From positions 32,092,726 through 32,156,725 of the forward strand of contig NC_092702.1 of the NCBI RefSeq assembly GCF_964275005.1: a stretch of 64,000 bases of DNA. Reading direction: 5' to 3'. Origin of the DNA: Diadema setosum (Eukaryota > Echinodermata > Echinoidea > Diadematoida > Diadematidae). This document shows, piece after piece, positions 9,665-23,847 of this stretch. The position numbers and the translations under genes were made by a program. The notes below the pieces were generated by a model, which saw only the letters and a list, made by a program, of their open reading frames with translations, did no database searches and was not told where the DNA came from. The first letter of the stretch is position 1, and each line of letters starts with the position of its first letter.

Positions 9665-12600
9665 AATTGTTGTTCTTCAAGATCATTTCTTTGTTTTGTG
9701 TTGTTTCGACAGTTCCTCTTCGCTCCACAAAGTCTGATGAAATGATATAACTTAAGTTTGAGTATGATATATATAGGGTTTAACCTTTAGGAATATATCG
9801 ATCCCCCTCCTCCTCCTCCTTCCCCATCTACACAACTCCTAATCACACGCTATTGTCAGTCGTGTTAATTTGCGGGGAAAGAGCGTTGAGAAAGAAGGTT
9901 TCTTTTCACACGTTCCAGCCATACGTGCGTGTGATGACGAACGGCGCTGCGTCAAACCAACACAATCCAGAAGCCATCTCGGCGCCGGGTATCGGTCGGT
10001 GAGCGTGGATGCACCTCTGATTAACGTTCACCCCGCCTCCAGGTTCGTCGCGATTGGAGCATTCTGACTTCACATTGTGTCATTCTTTTTTTTTATTGAT
10101 TACGAAATGTAAGCAAGGTACAGTATGGGAAGATTATCACAGTTGTTACCTTTTTACACCACACTCGAGGCTAGGCGAAACATACTAAAACCACTGACCA
10201 CCACAACATCAACAACAACAAATCACTATCAAATTTTACCCACGGCAAAACTCTTTCTGACGAAAAATGGAACTGCTAAATCGCAACCCAATACTGCGTT
10301 ATGTTTTATGTTGAAGGTTGGATAAAGAATATCAAGTCATATAGTCTTATACGGCATGTAAGTCAATGATTCGTGCAATATTGTACTCTGTTATTTCATA
10401 AAACTGGTTTCAGAAAGGGTTCTATAAACTGCCCATGCACATATTATTCCTTTGTTATAATACAGTGATGATGTCGCAACGGTTGACGAAAGTAATTGCT
10501 ATCCATTTTATATAATACTGTGCACAAGTTGAAATTGAAAAAAAGATCGGATCGAATTGAATCAATTCTTGCAAGCTGGTTTCTACTTGCTCACTACTTT
10601 TCCACGACGGAGACAGCAATGACAATTCACAGGATAAGAAGAAATAACAATTTCCTCCTGACCTGCCTCTGTTCCCTCACTTCCATCTTTACACCCCTCA
10701 TCTCATCGAAAAACCACCTTGGGGATACCTATCGGAATGGTAAAATCATAATATCTCTAAAAGCCATAATGTCATCGTCTTTGGAATTTAAACAAATTTG
10801 TTTCTGTGTTTTCAAATAACTAACATTCACAGAATAAATGTGTATGGTGCAAAGATGTGTAACTAACAATTCACGCCAGGCAGGGGTCAAAAAGTGTGAA
10901 TGAGCAGCCTTTCAACGTACTTTACCAAGATTTAACTTGGTTGTGCCATTGGAATGAGGTTTATACAAGATGCATGGGGGTTGAGGTAGCAGATTACATT
11001 AGTTTTGAGACTTTTTTTAAATTAATGAAATTGCGTTATTACCATATTACATTATTATATTATATTATTACGAGGAATGTATTTGTTTTTATGTTGTGAT
11101 CAATATGGCGTTTTCGGGCGTTGTTTCGCTGCAGAATCTGATGGCATCTGACTCAACGGGCCCATTTATCCAGTGTGAAGATGGAAATTTTGGCTCCCTT
11201 TGACCGACATCCCAGTAAGTGGTTCATCTTTGAACGTGTAGCAGTTATTACGTAACAATGTTAGCACCAGTTCTGTAACTCAAATTCTTAACGAGTTGTT
11301 TTAAAGCACAAAATTCTCTTCAATAAGGATTTTTTTTTTTTAATCCAAGATCGCAACAGCAAGCATCATACTTTATTAACATCATCTGACAGTGGTTCTA
11401 CCAATGTCTACTCCCGACTGAAAGCATCCACACAAAATATAACATGGAATAAGAAGAAGAGCGAATCAAAACAGGAAATAAATGCAAAGCGCTACATGCG
11501 ACCTATACGTTGCAGAGTACGGTAAAAGAACATTACATTGGAACAAAGCAGTCCATCAAGAAAATTTTGCCTTTACTAATGAATCAATCAATGCTGTGTA
11601 GCAGCTTTTCGGGGTAGGCTTTGCTACTCGAGTAATCGCTTTAGTGTTCGAGCTCCACTGTGAAAAGTCACACCTTGATCGAGACGTACTTAGCTTTTTC
11701 ACTTCCTCCGCTCCAAACTCATCAACACTGCTCAAGGAGTGGCTAGACACCCCGGTTAGACACGGTTTGGCCGTCAGATTACGGTCGCCATTTTACACGA
11801 GAAAGAGAGAGAAAGAGAGGGGGAGGGGGAGGGGGATGAAGATGAGAGATGTAATATCACGCTTCTTATTCTTGTATATCTGTGAAGCTCCTTGGTTTAT
11901 CCTCTGCTCTTCACTCATATACCGCGTATAGCATATAGTGAATCTATGGACTACCATGAAGCCATTCAAGTTTCTCATGCGATCGCGCTGCATTAATAGT
12001 TTTATTTCATTTCTTTTCGGATTGCAATGCGACATTATACAGCCCGTGTATGCTTCCCTGTGATGCCTTTTGTTAAACATATTAGTATTATGGAAACCAT
12101 CGGTAATGCTCAGTCTAAGGAAAAGTGCATTGTGGTGTATCATACTTAGTAAAGATTGACAGATGATACCACGGGCAGAATCTTGATTAGAATCTTATTG
12201 TTGCCTTTTCAGTGGGCATATCCAAATAATCTTAAGAAAAAAAAGTAGACAATTGTTAAATGACATATTATTATGCATGTGTTAGGTGTTCATTCGGCCA
12301 AATAAGTGATGCTAAGTGTATCATGAATCAACTCAAGTCAATATGACACTTGGATTTAATAGCTCCTTTAACTGGCCCAGATCTCCTTAAAGTTTACAGG
12401 AATTACGGAAAAGAAAAATAGCACAGTCCTAAAATATGAATAGTACAGTCATAAGATGATATATACTAAAATTACGCTTTTTAGCAGTCCCTTCCATTTC
12501 CAACAACTTTCTTTAGGTATATTAATGTCATGAAATTTACAACTCAGTTTACAGCTGTTTGTTTGTTTGTTTGTTTTTGTTCTAGTACGTTGTTGTGCTA

Positions 12601-13360
12601 TAACCTGTATTCAAAATGTTATTATATTCATTTTGTTGAAAATGAAATAAACAAAATGAATGAATGAATCATTTTTTTTAATCAATGAAGGTGGAGAATG
12701 GAATGTCCATAATGATCTGTTTCAAATTCAACTCCTGGCTCCTCCCCTATACGCCCCCCCCCCCCCACTTCTTGGCTACATACAAAGTAGCTTCCATCCA
12801 TCTTAAACATTATTTTAGTTGACATCTTGGATGGCTCAGTAACCTATTGTTCTATACTTTGATATTTATGAAGAATATTAATGTTGTTTTTATAGCATGA
12901 TAATTATATTTTGTACACATGCACTTATATTCTTTTTTTTTTTTTGGAAATGCAATTAACGGGATAAATGAAAAGATAAATGCTGAAAGCAGGGCGTTTG
13001 CTCGTTCGCATCATTTTTTTTTACCTCCTTTTCGTGCAATTATTTTGTGTTATTTGGATATGGAAACAAAATAAGAATGAAATGAAAATGAAGTGAAATG
13101 TTTATGCACTTTTGTGCATGTACGTGCAAGAACATAAAAATGCTCAGAACCCAGCAATCTATGTGGATTCGGTGAATGCAGAAATAGTGGACGAACATAA
13201 ATGTGAAGTTTTAGGAAAATCGCATATTAGCTGCTTAACGTTTATGAATTTCAATGTTTTTATGAATATCCATTCGCCGTCAAAGCTAGATATGAGAGTT
13301 GCATTAATAATCCCGGATGATACAATGTAGAAAAAATATCAAAAAAAAAATAGAGAGAGA
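9665..13360. other. Intergenic sequence, nothing recognised
   Basis: About 3.7 kb of AT-rich sequence between the T-box gene and MSL3. It holds short simple runs, for example GAGAGG near 11805-11835 and (GTTT)n near 12557. Open frames are short, have no domains and lack splice context. No RNA gene recognised. Confidence 0.5.
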
Positions 13361-13450
13361 GAATCTCACAAAATTTCACTTTATGAAGAGTGTATACATT
13401 CCCTTTACTCATTAATGACATACTGTGTTAGTTAACATCATTCATTTCCC
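13361..13450 (+). repeat. Internal fragment of MITE family B
   Basis: GAATCTCACAAAATTTCACT followed by GTATACATTCCCTTTACTC matches the inside of the complete copy at 27746-28312 (around 27953-28015). The ends are missing. Confidence 0.65.
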
Positions 13451-15471
13451 CCGCTGTCATCCGCTCCAGCATGTTTTGCAAAAGGGTTTTTGTACAAAAA
13501 GAGAATGCCAACAGGCAAAGAACGGAACCCTAGAGGGAGGGAGAATGATTAATTATGCCTTCTCGAGCTCTCGCTATTGGTGACATGATATTAAATTTTG
13601 TTCCTTTGATAATTGCACCGGTCTTGATTGTCTCAAAGGACTTAGGATTAGATTGGTGATAAGTTATAGGATTTTAGGTTTAGTTGGATGGGAGAAATTT
13701 TAGGATTAGGGTTTATAGGATTATGTTTGTAGGTAGAATTTTTGTTAGGCCTATAGCGTGCAGATATATCATGCACGTCATGGGAACAAGCCGTCGCAGG
13801 AGTTAAATGTCATGAAAACGTCGATCGCTATTATCTCACCATTTTCACATTTTCTTGCACATTTTCTTGTTGTTTCCACATTTCCCGACAAGACGTTTGC
13901 ACAGTGGTTCCCCACGGTCTCTTGAGATTGTTTATTATAAGAGCGATTCAAACCTCTACCAATTTCTTATATACGTGGCGTGAATCCGAAAATTGAATTT
14001 GAACCGGAGCGAGTGTACGGATAAGAGTACAAAAAGCTTTGAAACATTGTGATTAGCACTATGACACAACGTAAAAGCAGGTATCATAAAACAGACGTAC
14101 GAAATATTCTAAGAAATCAAATCAAATATGAAAATATTTGCGTCATCTGTTAATCAAGTAAATCAGTTTAATCGCCTTTTATATCACGACTATTCGTGAT
14201 CAATAACTATGCGCTCAGTGATGATTATGTCATAGCAAAAGCTTATAATAGTTACACCATTGAATCTATTCTTACAACCTATTCTTTTGATCAAAAATAT
14301 ATTATTTGATTAAGAAACACAATTGCTTAGTAAATTATCATTTCAAGTTGATTTGTGAAGGGGAGATTATGTCTGTAAATGAATTTGTGAAGTTGATGCT
14401 TCAAAAGCCGCGGGAACAGGTGGTATCAGTGCACGTCTTTTTAAAGAATTTGTACACAGGTGTGTGCAGGTTATTAACGCGTCTGATTGTTTGTCGTTCA
14501 GCACCGGAATTTACACAGATGATTGAAAGCATGCTAAGATCCTTCCTTGGTTTACAAAAAATACTATGTCACTTCTTCTTATTGTAAGTAAACTTATTAA
14601 AAAGGCTATACACTTACTCATAGCATTATTAGGGCTCAGTTTAGGTTTGAACCCGGGCATTCGACTGCAGCCACACTTGGTGATCATGCGGTTTCTTGTC
14701 TCAGTCTGATAATTATTGATAAAGGTTAATATTAGGTCCTATAATACCATTAACATTATTGTCTTCATAATTGAGGAGACTTAGGGCCTAAAGAGTGCAT
14801 TTGACGCTGTTGACCCGAATGTAGGTTCCCTTTATTAGCAAAACTAAAATGGGTTAGGCCCAGTTGGAGTCAGAAGGCTTCCATTAGGCCTACATAATTA
14901 TGGTTTAAGTCATGTCGTAGGACCTATAGATAGAAAGAATGGTTTAAGTCTTATCTTAGGCCCTATAGGTAGCTAAAGCCATATGTCATAGTGAGAGAAA
15001 CCGAATCTTCCGCCACGAAGTCAACTTCAATTAAAGTGCCTCGTAAACAGGCTCCATATTGGGGTCACTTTTGTTCTTATTATCATATTGTCAAATGACT
15101 AGCTTTAACAGTAAAGCATGGAAGTATAATGTACGCTGACGATACCAAAAATTTGATAGGCCTAAAGAAAAAAAAAAAAAAGTCGCACAATGACGGGACA
15201 TTCAGATTTAAGGAGAAATAGACCTACAGTGTCCTGCATCTAAGGCCAAGTAAAAAAAGAAAGTAGTTTCTCGTCCGGGTTTTTTGAGCAAGGCGATGAG
15301 GGAGGTCCTTACTATTTGATATCTTACTATTTTTTCAAGGATCGTCAAAAAGAAAGTAATATGTGTTTCTCGTCCGGTAATTCTGAGAAAGGTAACGAGA
15401 GAGGGCTTTACAATTTTCTATATTCAATTTATGAAATGAAATATCACTCTGGTAGCTGTGTTATGAGACCA
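13451..15471. other. Intergenic sequence, nothing recognised
   Basis: No coding exon or repeat end found. The words TTAGGCC and GGCCTA recur at 14750-15240 without a clear unit. Two similar CTCGTCCGG segments occur near 15270 and 15370. Confidence 0.45.
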
Positions 15472-15650
15472 GGGCCCCGTTGCAAGAAAGTTGCAATCAA
15501 TTGCAAATAACTGCTAATTTTGAAACAACCATTCTGATTGGCTCAGGGTCTGCCCTATTAAGAAGACATGCATGCAACAATGATTTTGATTGGCCAGTGA
15601 CAATCAGTTGCAAGTTGCGTTTAAACGCAAAGTTTCTAGCAACGGGGCCC
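15472..15650. mobile_element. MITE with GGGCCCCGTTGC ends
   Basis: The left end GGGCCCCGTTGCAAGAAA pairs with the reverse complement of the right end, GGGCCCCGTTGCTAGAAA. Between them are CTGATTGGCTC-type words typical of this short-element group. It is non-coding. Related ends occur at 25290, 36516 and 56092. Confidence 0.75.
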
Positions 15651-17512
15651 AGGTCCCAAGTGTACGTCTTGCCTGCACTCTGTGCATTTTCAAACAAATA
15701 GATATATGTGCCATCATACTTGAAATGAAACTTCATGCATGCAGAAATACATTGGCTTTTTCTTTCCACTACAGATGTCAAGGGAAAATTACCATCTTAA
15801 TACTGGTATTTAGTGTTGTAATGGCTTTTCTGATACCAGTGTACTTGCAATTCTGATGTATTGTGCTATTAATTGAAACAGGTATAAAACATGTCTTTCA
15901 ACAAATGTACGACTGAAATAAATTTCATGATATTCAAAACACTGCTTTATTTATTGGTGTTTGTGACCTTTGTGTCCACACAGCTGGTATGTTATCTGCA
16001 GTTCTTCACAGTACAATTGTAGCACATTCAACAGGAAACTGGCTTGTACAATTGCAGATGGATGTCAAAATGATACTGATATGGCATTCTAGCATTAAAC
16101 GTTTAAAGATGTTTCTTCATGTTCTAAAAAGATATTTGATAATCACTCATTATTTGGATGATGAATGATTGTATAACAGTACACACTACAGATGATACCA
16201 CTCACGGCTGTGTCCGTGAATTTACATCGTGAAGAAAAGTATCCCGCAGAAATACGAGACAAACCAGAATCCGTGGAAAAGTTATTTATTTTGTAGATAC
16301 ACCCATTTAATAATTCTACATTTGCTGGAAAAGCGCATTCATTTTCTCTTCAAAATAGAATGTATCGCCGCGACAGACCAGGGGATGGGGACCCTGGACA
16401 GCTACAAAACACGCACACTTTGCCGATATATGGTGCGGCACGGCCACTGCACTGGCACCACCAGGGAGGTGTGGACCTCCCTGCTGGCACCGTACCTTCC
16501 GACACTGCACACACATGCACATAGTCACAATGACATGAAAATGTATACAAACTCGATACCGTACAATCTTCACAAGCATTTGTACAGTACAATTCATCCG
16601 CTTAAAATATCAGAAACGGGGAAAACTACGAACAACGCGCGAAATATGCGTGGAATATCAGCGATTGTTCGCAAAAATGTTGCCGCTATCGCGTTCACGA
16701 CGTACCGAGTGCGCTGTACATCACAGCCCAGTAGGCCGGCCCGCCGCGCCGCCCATCCAACTATACAGTGCAGTTCGACTGCTTTGTGGGTCATTCCTTC
16801 TTGCCGATCGGCCGAGCTCGCAGTGTGAAATGCATGCGTTATTACATACGCACTACACACAGAAGCTACAGCTGTACTACAGTCTACAGCTATAAGTAGA
16901 GGACGCAAGGCGTAAAAATTAGAAATGAGATGTCACGATTGGTAGGTGAATTGTCACTCTTTTTTTTTTCGGCGGCCGAAAAAATAGTAAATATCAAAAA
17001 AGTCGATGCGGCAACTGAAAAGCGATGCGGGCGGGGAGCGGGCTGGGACGAGAATTATGAATTTCTTGGTATTTTCAGCGCCATTTTGAAAATAGTAAAT
17101 AGTAAAAAAATCGATGCGGCGGCCAAAATCGATGCGCGCGAGGACGAGAAACTGGTTTCTTTTTTTACTTGGCCTAAAATACAACAGTGTTTACTGGAAC
17201 TGACTTTCATTAAACTCTTGCTGTAAGCAACAACAACAACAACAACAACAAAAGCATTTTAGGCCTATAGTTCTACACCTACTCCACACACGGAGACTTT
17301 CGATCATTTCTATGTCTATAGGATCTCCCTGCTCGTGGCATGCTGGGCGAAATTCTTTCGGCCGAGTTCTTGGCCGACAGGAATAACAATGCATTGTATG
17401 CTTTGTATTATTGTTTGGGTACGTACACGGCGTGTGTGTGTAATGCAATGGCACGGGCACTGGCTGCGGTAACACACATAGCTAAGCTCACGTTACTTTT
17501 ATACCGAAAAGC
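15651..17512. promoter_or_regulatory. MSL3 upstream and probable promoter region
   Basis: The last roughly 900 bp before the MSL3 start are richer in CpG than the surroundings (for example 16690-16830 and 16970-17150), as expected near a housekeeping promoter. No TATA box or initiator could be assigned. A 199-codon open frame at 16229-16828 has no domain and biased composition. I regard it as chance. Confidence 0.4.
16972..17140. repeat. Imperfect duplication upstream of MSL3
   Basis: Two related blocks of about 110-bp spacing. Each has AAAATAGTAAATA, then an A-run, then TCGATGCGGC, at about 16979 and 17089. Both are followed by GATGCG and C/G-rich sequence. Confidence 0.6.
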
Positions 17513-17617
17513 ATGATCGCGACGAGAGGATTGAAACCTGCTGTTTTTGGTGTGGGAGAAAGAGTTCTTTGTTTCGAACCCGATCCGACGAAGGTCAGGG
17601 TTTTATATGACTCGAAA
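17513..17617 (+). CDS. MSL3: MSL3 exon 1 (chromodomain start)
   Basis: Encodes residues 1-35, with [20 protein letters not shown] nearly identical to the family. Donor AAA|GTAAGT, phase 0. The first aromatic-cage residue, Y32, is here. Confidence 0.93.
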
Positions 17618-20600
17618 GTAAGTATACAGAGAAAGTATAAGTAAAACAATGTTCGGGAAGGAAGGGAAACTTCTGAAATTCCGTGAGATATCCTTGGTGC
17701 TTTACTCGATGGTTGAGGCGCGTGAGAAGATTACGTTGTCCCACATCTTGATATTTGTGTGTGGTTGTCAGTTTCCGTAGTGCAGGTGGTGTGTCTGTAG
17801 TTTCTACTAGATTCTAGATATCTAGAACATAGGCGGATCTATTATTTAATTTAAAAAACTAAAAAAGTAAGGCAGAGTACAGAACATCTAACAGTCTCAA
17901 TTTGGAGGAAATGATCTGAGTTTTCACCATTCCCAGCCCAGCTCTTGTTTCGTTAGGAGTTTCCCATTTTCTTGGTAATTTTACTCAATTTTCAATGACA
18001 ATGACCTGATGACATGTAGAAACTCTAAAATTTACACTCTCCTACTAAAATAGTAAATTTTAATTAATGTTTTATTAAAATTTAGCATGTTTAGACCCTA
18101 CAGTCCTAGTTAAGTTAGTAGTAATCTACTCCTACTATTAAAGCTAAACGTTTATGCCTAACTGTGAAACACAGCCCGAACGTCAAACGCAAAGCGTTTG
18201 GGCTGTGTAGGGAAGGATATTGACACAGATGTAGTCACGGTAGAGTGGAGGTTAGATTTGCGGGTAAAATTAAACTTTACTTGATGATATCACACAGTGA
18301 CCATTACATTCGTTCTAGTAGTAACGTTTTAGTCTAGTGTTGATGTGTAAAAGAGTTTCTTCCTATTCCTAAGACCTGTCCTTGGTGTAACTGTGATCAA
18401 GTCTATTGTTAGAGTTTGGGCTGCACGCGCTGTAAAGTTTGAATAGATATGACATGAAGACGTGAGTGATATTACAGTGTATGTACAGTGTTAACAAAAT
18501 ACAACAATTAGGCCTACATTGTATATGATATCAGTATGAGATAACTGCGACCAGCAGTCCCAACGTACAACGTACAGTGTTGGGGCTGCGCCGTTTTGGC
18601 CTCGATATTTTAATGTTGTACCAAACGGGTGCCGTTCCGGCGCTGTATTTCCTTAATTTTTCAACAAAAACTACTGGGAATACTTACATGGGTGGACTAA
18701 ACCTAAATGATTCACATCGGCGACTGTTTGATGCATTTCATTGCTTATGATGCAGAAAATGCTGTCTTATAAGGCAAATATCTTCAGCTCACCGATGCTC
18801 ACTAAAACTCACAATCACTTGCACATGCGCACACAATGCATTCAGTGCAGTGCATTGACAGCGGTATTACTCGCTACATGATGCATATTCACCGTGCGAT
18901 GATGCATTATTCATATCCTTTTGCGTCCGTAACGTTGACGTCAATATTTACGCATGCGTAGATGTGTACTGATGGATACTGTATACACGTTCAAAATAGC
19001 AGCAAAGCTCTCCACTAGGGCAGACCGCCTACTCCTAAAAAATGTGGAAAATTATGCAGTTTCCAGATAAATTGGTGAGAAGGATCAGGGCAATGGGGTA
19101 GTGTATATTTCATTTTATATTGTCACTGTGTTTATGATGGACATTTAGCCATGGTTTATTTGTGAAGTTGCCGTATATGTGGCAATAGGGAGTTGTTCGT
19201 GATTCTCACTTGAACGAAACTGCGGGGTAGCCGCCAGGACCCCGCCGCAGAGCGGCGGGTCTCCGGGGCTAAGTATGAGATTTTTGAAAATGAGAAATTT
19301 TTTTTTTTCATTTATTTTGGTCCATAGATATTCTGATAGGAGGTAGGACCATCAAACTTTCAATGTTAATGATTTCACTTGTCAAAACAAGCCATTAGAA
19401 ATGGTAGTGTGCAGCTGTGTTTATACAAGTTACAACCAGCAGTGTATACAACTGTAGTTGACCATACCTGGCTACAGATGCATGTATTATAGAAGCAAGG
19501 TGCATTACACTGTCAACAGATTTTTGCACATTGTCATTTTGCTCACAAGAAGTCTTCATAGATCTGCAATATGCTTATGGTCAAATCAGTATGCAGGATC
19601 CCTGCTTTGATTTGACTAAGGATCACTTAACCCGTTGAAGAGGATTCTCAAGAATATTCGGGCAGGTGTCTATGGGAAAATGTGTTTATAGCAAAATCAG
19701 TCCGTCCTCAATAGGTTTTAGAAACCATTTAGAAAGATGCATTGTGCTCACAAGGTTATTTTGGTGGTAACAGAGACAATGCTATTTTAGATTTACAGTT
19801 ATTTAGAAGCTTTTAGTGGCCTAAAGGAGTAAAAATAACATAAATGAAAAGTTGTCAAGCCGAGAGTTGGGGGGGGGGATGCCAGAGGAGTCACAATTTG
19901 TGTTCATAAAGGCCCGGTCCCACTGGCCGACGGACACAAAGCGTATGCAGAAAGGACACAGCGGACGAGCAAAATTTCGGGGATGGCTTCATCCGATTTC
20001 ATCCGCTCCAGAAATTGACAAAATTGGCGGTAACAGAACGGAAGTAGAACGGACGTGGGTAGTATGTAGCGGGGATGTTAAACGGATGTTCATCGGAAGC
20101 CTAGCGGATGAAAGCGGATGGAAGGGGATGACAGCTCCGAAGGGGTTACCGGAGATAATTGCGAAACGGACGCATAGCAGAAAAAGCGGATGCAGAGTGG
20201 ATGCAGAGCGGATGCAGAGCGGATGCAGGGGGGATGCTTTCGAAATGCTTTATATACGAGATGCATACGCTTACATCCTTTCTATTAACGTGCTATTAAC
20301 GATGTAAAGACGTTCCACGTACCATATCTTTCCTCCCTCTTTCCGTTTTTAGCTGCAGCGGATGTGAGTTGCGAGGATGCCCAGAGGATGTAGAGAGGAT
20401 GCAGCGGACGTTTAAGGGATGCCGCACGGACATACAACGTTTGTTGCTCGTATGTCGCGGACTTACATCGTACACAGCGGAAAGTTCATCCGTTCTAAAA
20501 GTTTTAAGCAGCTTAAAACTTTTTGCGCGGATGAAATCACAGTGGACGGATGCTCGATGGATAGAGCGGATGAAACACGTATGCGATGGGTACACAGCGG

Positions 20601-23600
20601 ATTCGTAGCGTTTTCCAACGGATGGCAAGATTTTTTGTACGCTTTACATCCTCTTTGCATCCGTAAGTGCAGTGGGACCGGGCCTTTATGTACAGCAGTG
20701 GACAGAGAAATACAAAGTCGGGATCAAAATTGATATTTTTGTATGTTTTCAAATTCATGAATAGCACCCCACTCGTGAAATTTGCAAAAATAGAAACCCA
20801 TTAATTTGAAATACACATTTGGTGTTTACTGTACTCTATAGTGTTTTGGTTGGTTTTGCGAATTATGTGTCAAGTTCCTCCTGCACTGTATATGGTACAT
20901 GTATGCTGTTATCAAAACTTTACAGGCAGATAAAAAGATTCATACCTTCTGCATTTTTATACTTGCCTGTGTCCCTGTATCATTAAGCCCCCTCTTCTGA
21001 AGAAGTTACAGTTTCTTCCACTTGCTTTTGTTATGCACTTCAGTCATGGTGATGAGCCTATTGTTTGGTAGAATCACATTTGGTATCCTCACAAGATATT
21101 CTAAGTGTGAATTGAATTTTTACTACACGCACTGTGTAATTTAAAAGTTAGTAACCTGTGGAGTCATGAATTGTATGCATACACAGTAAGAGTTGCACCA
21201 TCATATTTCTCCCCGACAGATCCTAAAGGTGGACTGGACTCGTGATGAAGGGGGAAAAAGAGTTCCAGAGTACCTGGTCCATTTTAATGGCTGGAATCAT
21301 AGGTGAGATACATGTACAACATCATAATTTCAGTAAATATGACATTTATTTAGTACACATCGTGCTTAGGAACCAAAAGGCCAAATCTGTATTTTACCCT
21401 TTGACTTGATGTACGCAGTAAAGTAGCCTTTCCATGGCCAACATAACAGGGCAAGGCAACAAAGAAATCAATCTATTTATCAACCAAACCTTTGATGAAG
21501 GAAAACACAGTTCTTATTAATATAGAATGATTTGAAATTCATCACAAACTTGATTAATACTAATTACAGCATACTGTACCTTGTATTTAAAGAACCAGCA
21601 CCCAACCCTGCTTCTCCACACTATTAAAGCAAATGAAGCAAGAAATCAATCTTTAGGAGCAGAGGATACAAAGTTGTTCAAATTGCACAGGTGTCTCTGG
21701 GCCACGAGTTTGTGCATTTGAATTTAGTAGTGTGTGTTAAAAGCCATGAGAAGAATTTATAGGCATCTGAATCGTTTGTTAAAGGCCACTGAAGAGGTAT
21801 CTTATTGCAGCTCAATTTTGCTGTGCTATGGAGAGGCACCAGGGGAATTCACATTCTTTTTGTAAAATGAGACTTTATGACAAGTTTATGGGCTCAAATG
21901 TACAAGAATACCACCCAATGTTCATGGGGGATAATAAATTGAGTGCAGTCAAGCAGAAAGGTACATTTCATCCTAATTAAAAAAAAAAAAAATCAAATTT
22001 GGATATAAGATAAGGAAGTATGGAATATAAATGCATGCGTGTACATGTTTCATGAGATGGTGCTGTTGGTAGCAAGCATAATATCACCACTGACATAGGC
22101 CAATAATGTCACTGAATCTCAAGTCTAATGTTGGTTTGGATACAAGATAGTGAACTGTATGATTATGTTTTGCGTTGATGATTTAGTAACTACCACACCA
22201 TTTCCCTTGATGTTGCACAATAATTGTTCATGTACAGTTGCATTATCTACAGGTATGATTGCATTTTAACATTTTCAGTGTGAATTGAAAGTAATTAGGT
22301 TGTTTCCAGATCTGGAGGGTACTGAAAAGTGAAAGTGTACATACCATCCATCCATAATACAGTATGCAATTGTATGTACATAACATGCATAGACGAGTTG
22401 TATATAAACCTATACAGATGCAGATCAGGGATTCCAGTGAATGATAATTGATGGATCATAATTACAGTGTACGTACTGTATGTGCTTATATTCATGTACA
22501 CTGTATGGTATGTCTATCAATGTTCAGGATACAAAATGTATGTGCAGTTGATGGTCAAGGGATGTTTAACATTTATTAAAATGCATGGTACTATGACAGT
22601 GAATGCCATGAATGGATAGTGGAATTGGGCCAGTAGTAAGCCGACCAGGAGGGCATTTCTATTTGTGCAAGAAAGTTGTTAGTGTTATCCTTATGAATGC
22701 AACCAGCCTCATTTTCTTTCATATTATCCAAGTATTCTGCCTGTAAACAATTCTGGCCCTTTTATCATGAGTTTGATACACTGTGTACAATTTACTTTGG
22801 ATACATTACCCAGGGCTGCATGCTAACCCATTTTTTTTTTTTTTTTTTCTACTGGTCTGACCTGTCTTTCAGACTACTCAATGTAGTAGATACCCAATTT
22901 TTATGTGTTTTACTGGTCCATTCCTGAAAAAGTTACTGGTCTGACATCAATTTTTACTGGTCAGAGACCGTCGAACCTGTGCCAGTGTGCAGCATTGCAT
23001 TACCCTCATTCCACCCATCTTCCCCCCCCCCCCAAAAAAAAAAAAGACACAACAATTTGATTGGGAATGTTTCTGTGTGAGTGCTCCTGGACACATGTAT
23101 AAAATGCTTGTAAACACACGTGTGGAAATCTTGTCTGTCCTATCTGCAGCTGGGACCGATGGGCTCCAGAAAACTTCATCCTCAAATACACAGATGATAA
23201 CCTGGAGCTGCAGGAGAAGTTGCAGAAGGAGGCAGAGGAGAAGATGTGAGTAATGTTGACAGAGCGCCGTTTGTTGTATATTTTGGTCACATGTTGGTTG
23301 CACGTAAGTCACAGATATTATGTATATGACGACACACTAGAATTTGCTATCTCTATTGGAGGTTTGTGGTCCACCATGTGAAAGTGCATTTCTGTCAACT
23401 GTACAGACAAATGTCCCTTTTAATTTCATCACAGGTCTTTTTGTAACACCTTCTTTGTTACCTCCACCAAGAAGGTTGCATATGTTTTTGCTGAAGTTGG
23501 TTTGTTTGTTTTGTTTGTTTGTTTGTCAGTGTGCAAAATAACTCAAAGTTGTGAACAGATTGGGATTTTAAAAAAAAAAATTACAGGAAAAGTTCATCAT

Positions 23601-23816
23601 AACACAAGGAACAGACGATTAAAATTTGATAGTGATCAAGGAATTTTTATGAAGTTTTGATGGATTTTGTCCAAATGGAGGCCTAAATTGATTGTTAATT
23701 TTCATCTTCTTCTTGAAAACCACATGACCACTTTTCACCAAACTTGGCAGGTAGCATCCCTAGGGGGATAGGATCTCAGCTTGTCCAAATGGGCACCATG
23801 CCCCACCTGGGAGGCC

Positions 23817-23847
<31 letters not shown>

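Noticed and set aside
10496..10819. 107-codon plus-strand frame in the intergenic region
   Set aside because: It has no recognisable domain, codon bias or splice context. Frames of this length are expected by chance in several kilobases.
16229..16828. 199-codon open frame upstream of MSL3
   Set aside because: It has no domain, signal or splice context and its composition follows local GC content. Overlapping frames on the other strand are equally long.
18174..18600. GC hairpins in MSL3 intron 1 considered as small RNAs
   Set aside because: Stems are only about 10 bp and lack a pre-miRNA-like length. They are recorded only as hairpins within the intron entry.
19852..20307. 151-codon open frame
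   Set aside because: It lies almost wholly inside the GCGGATG-rich MITE and its residues simply reflect the repeated word.
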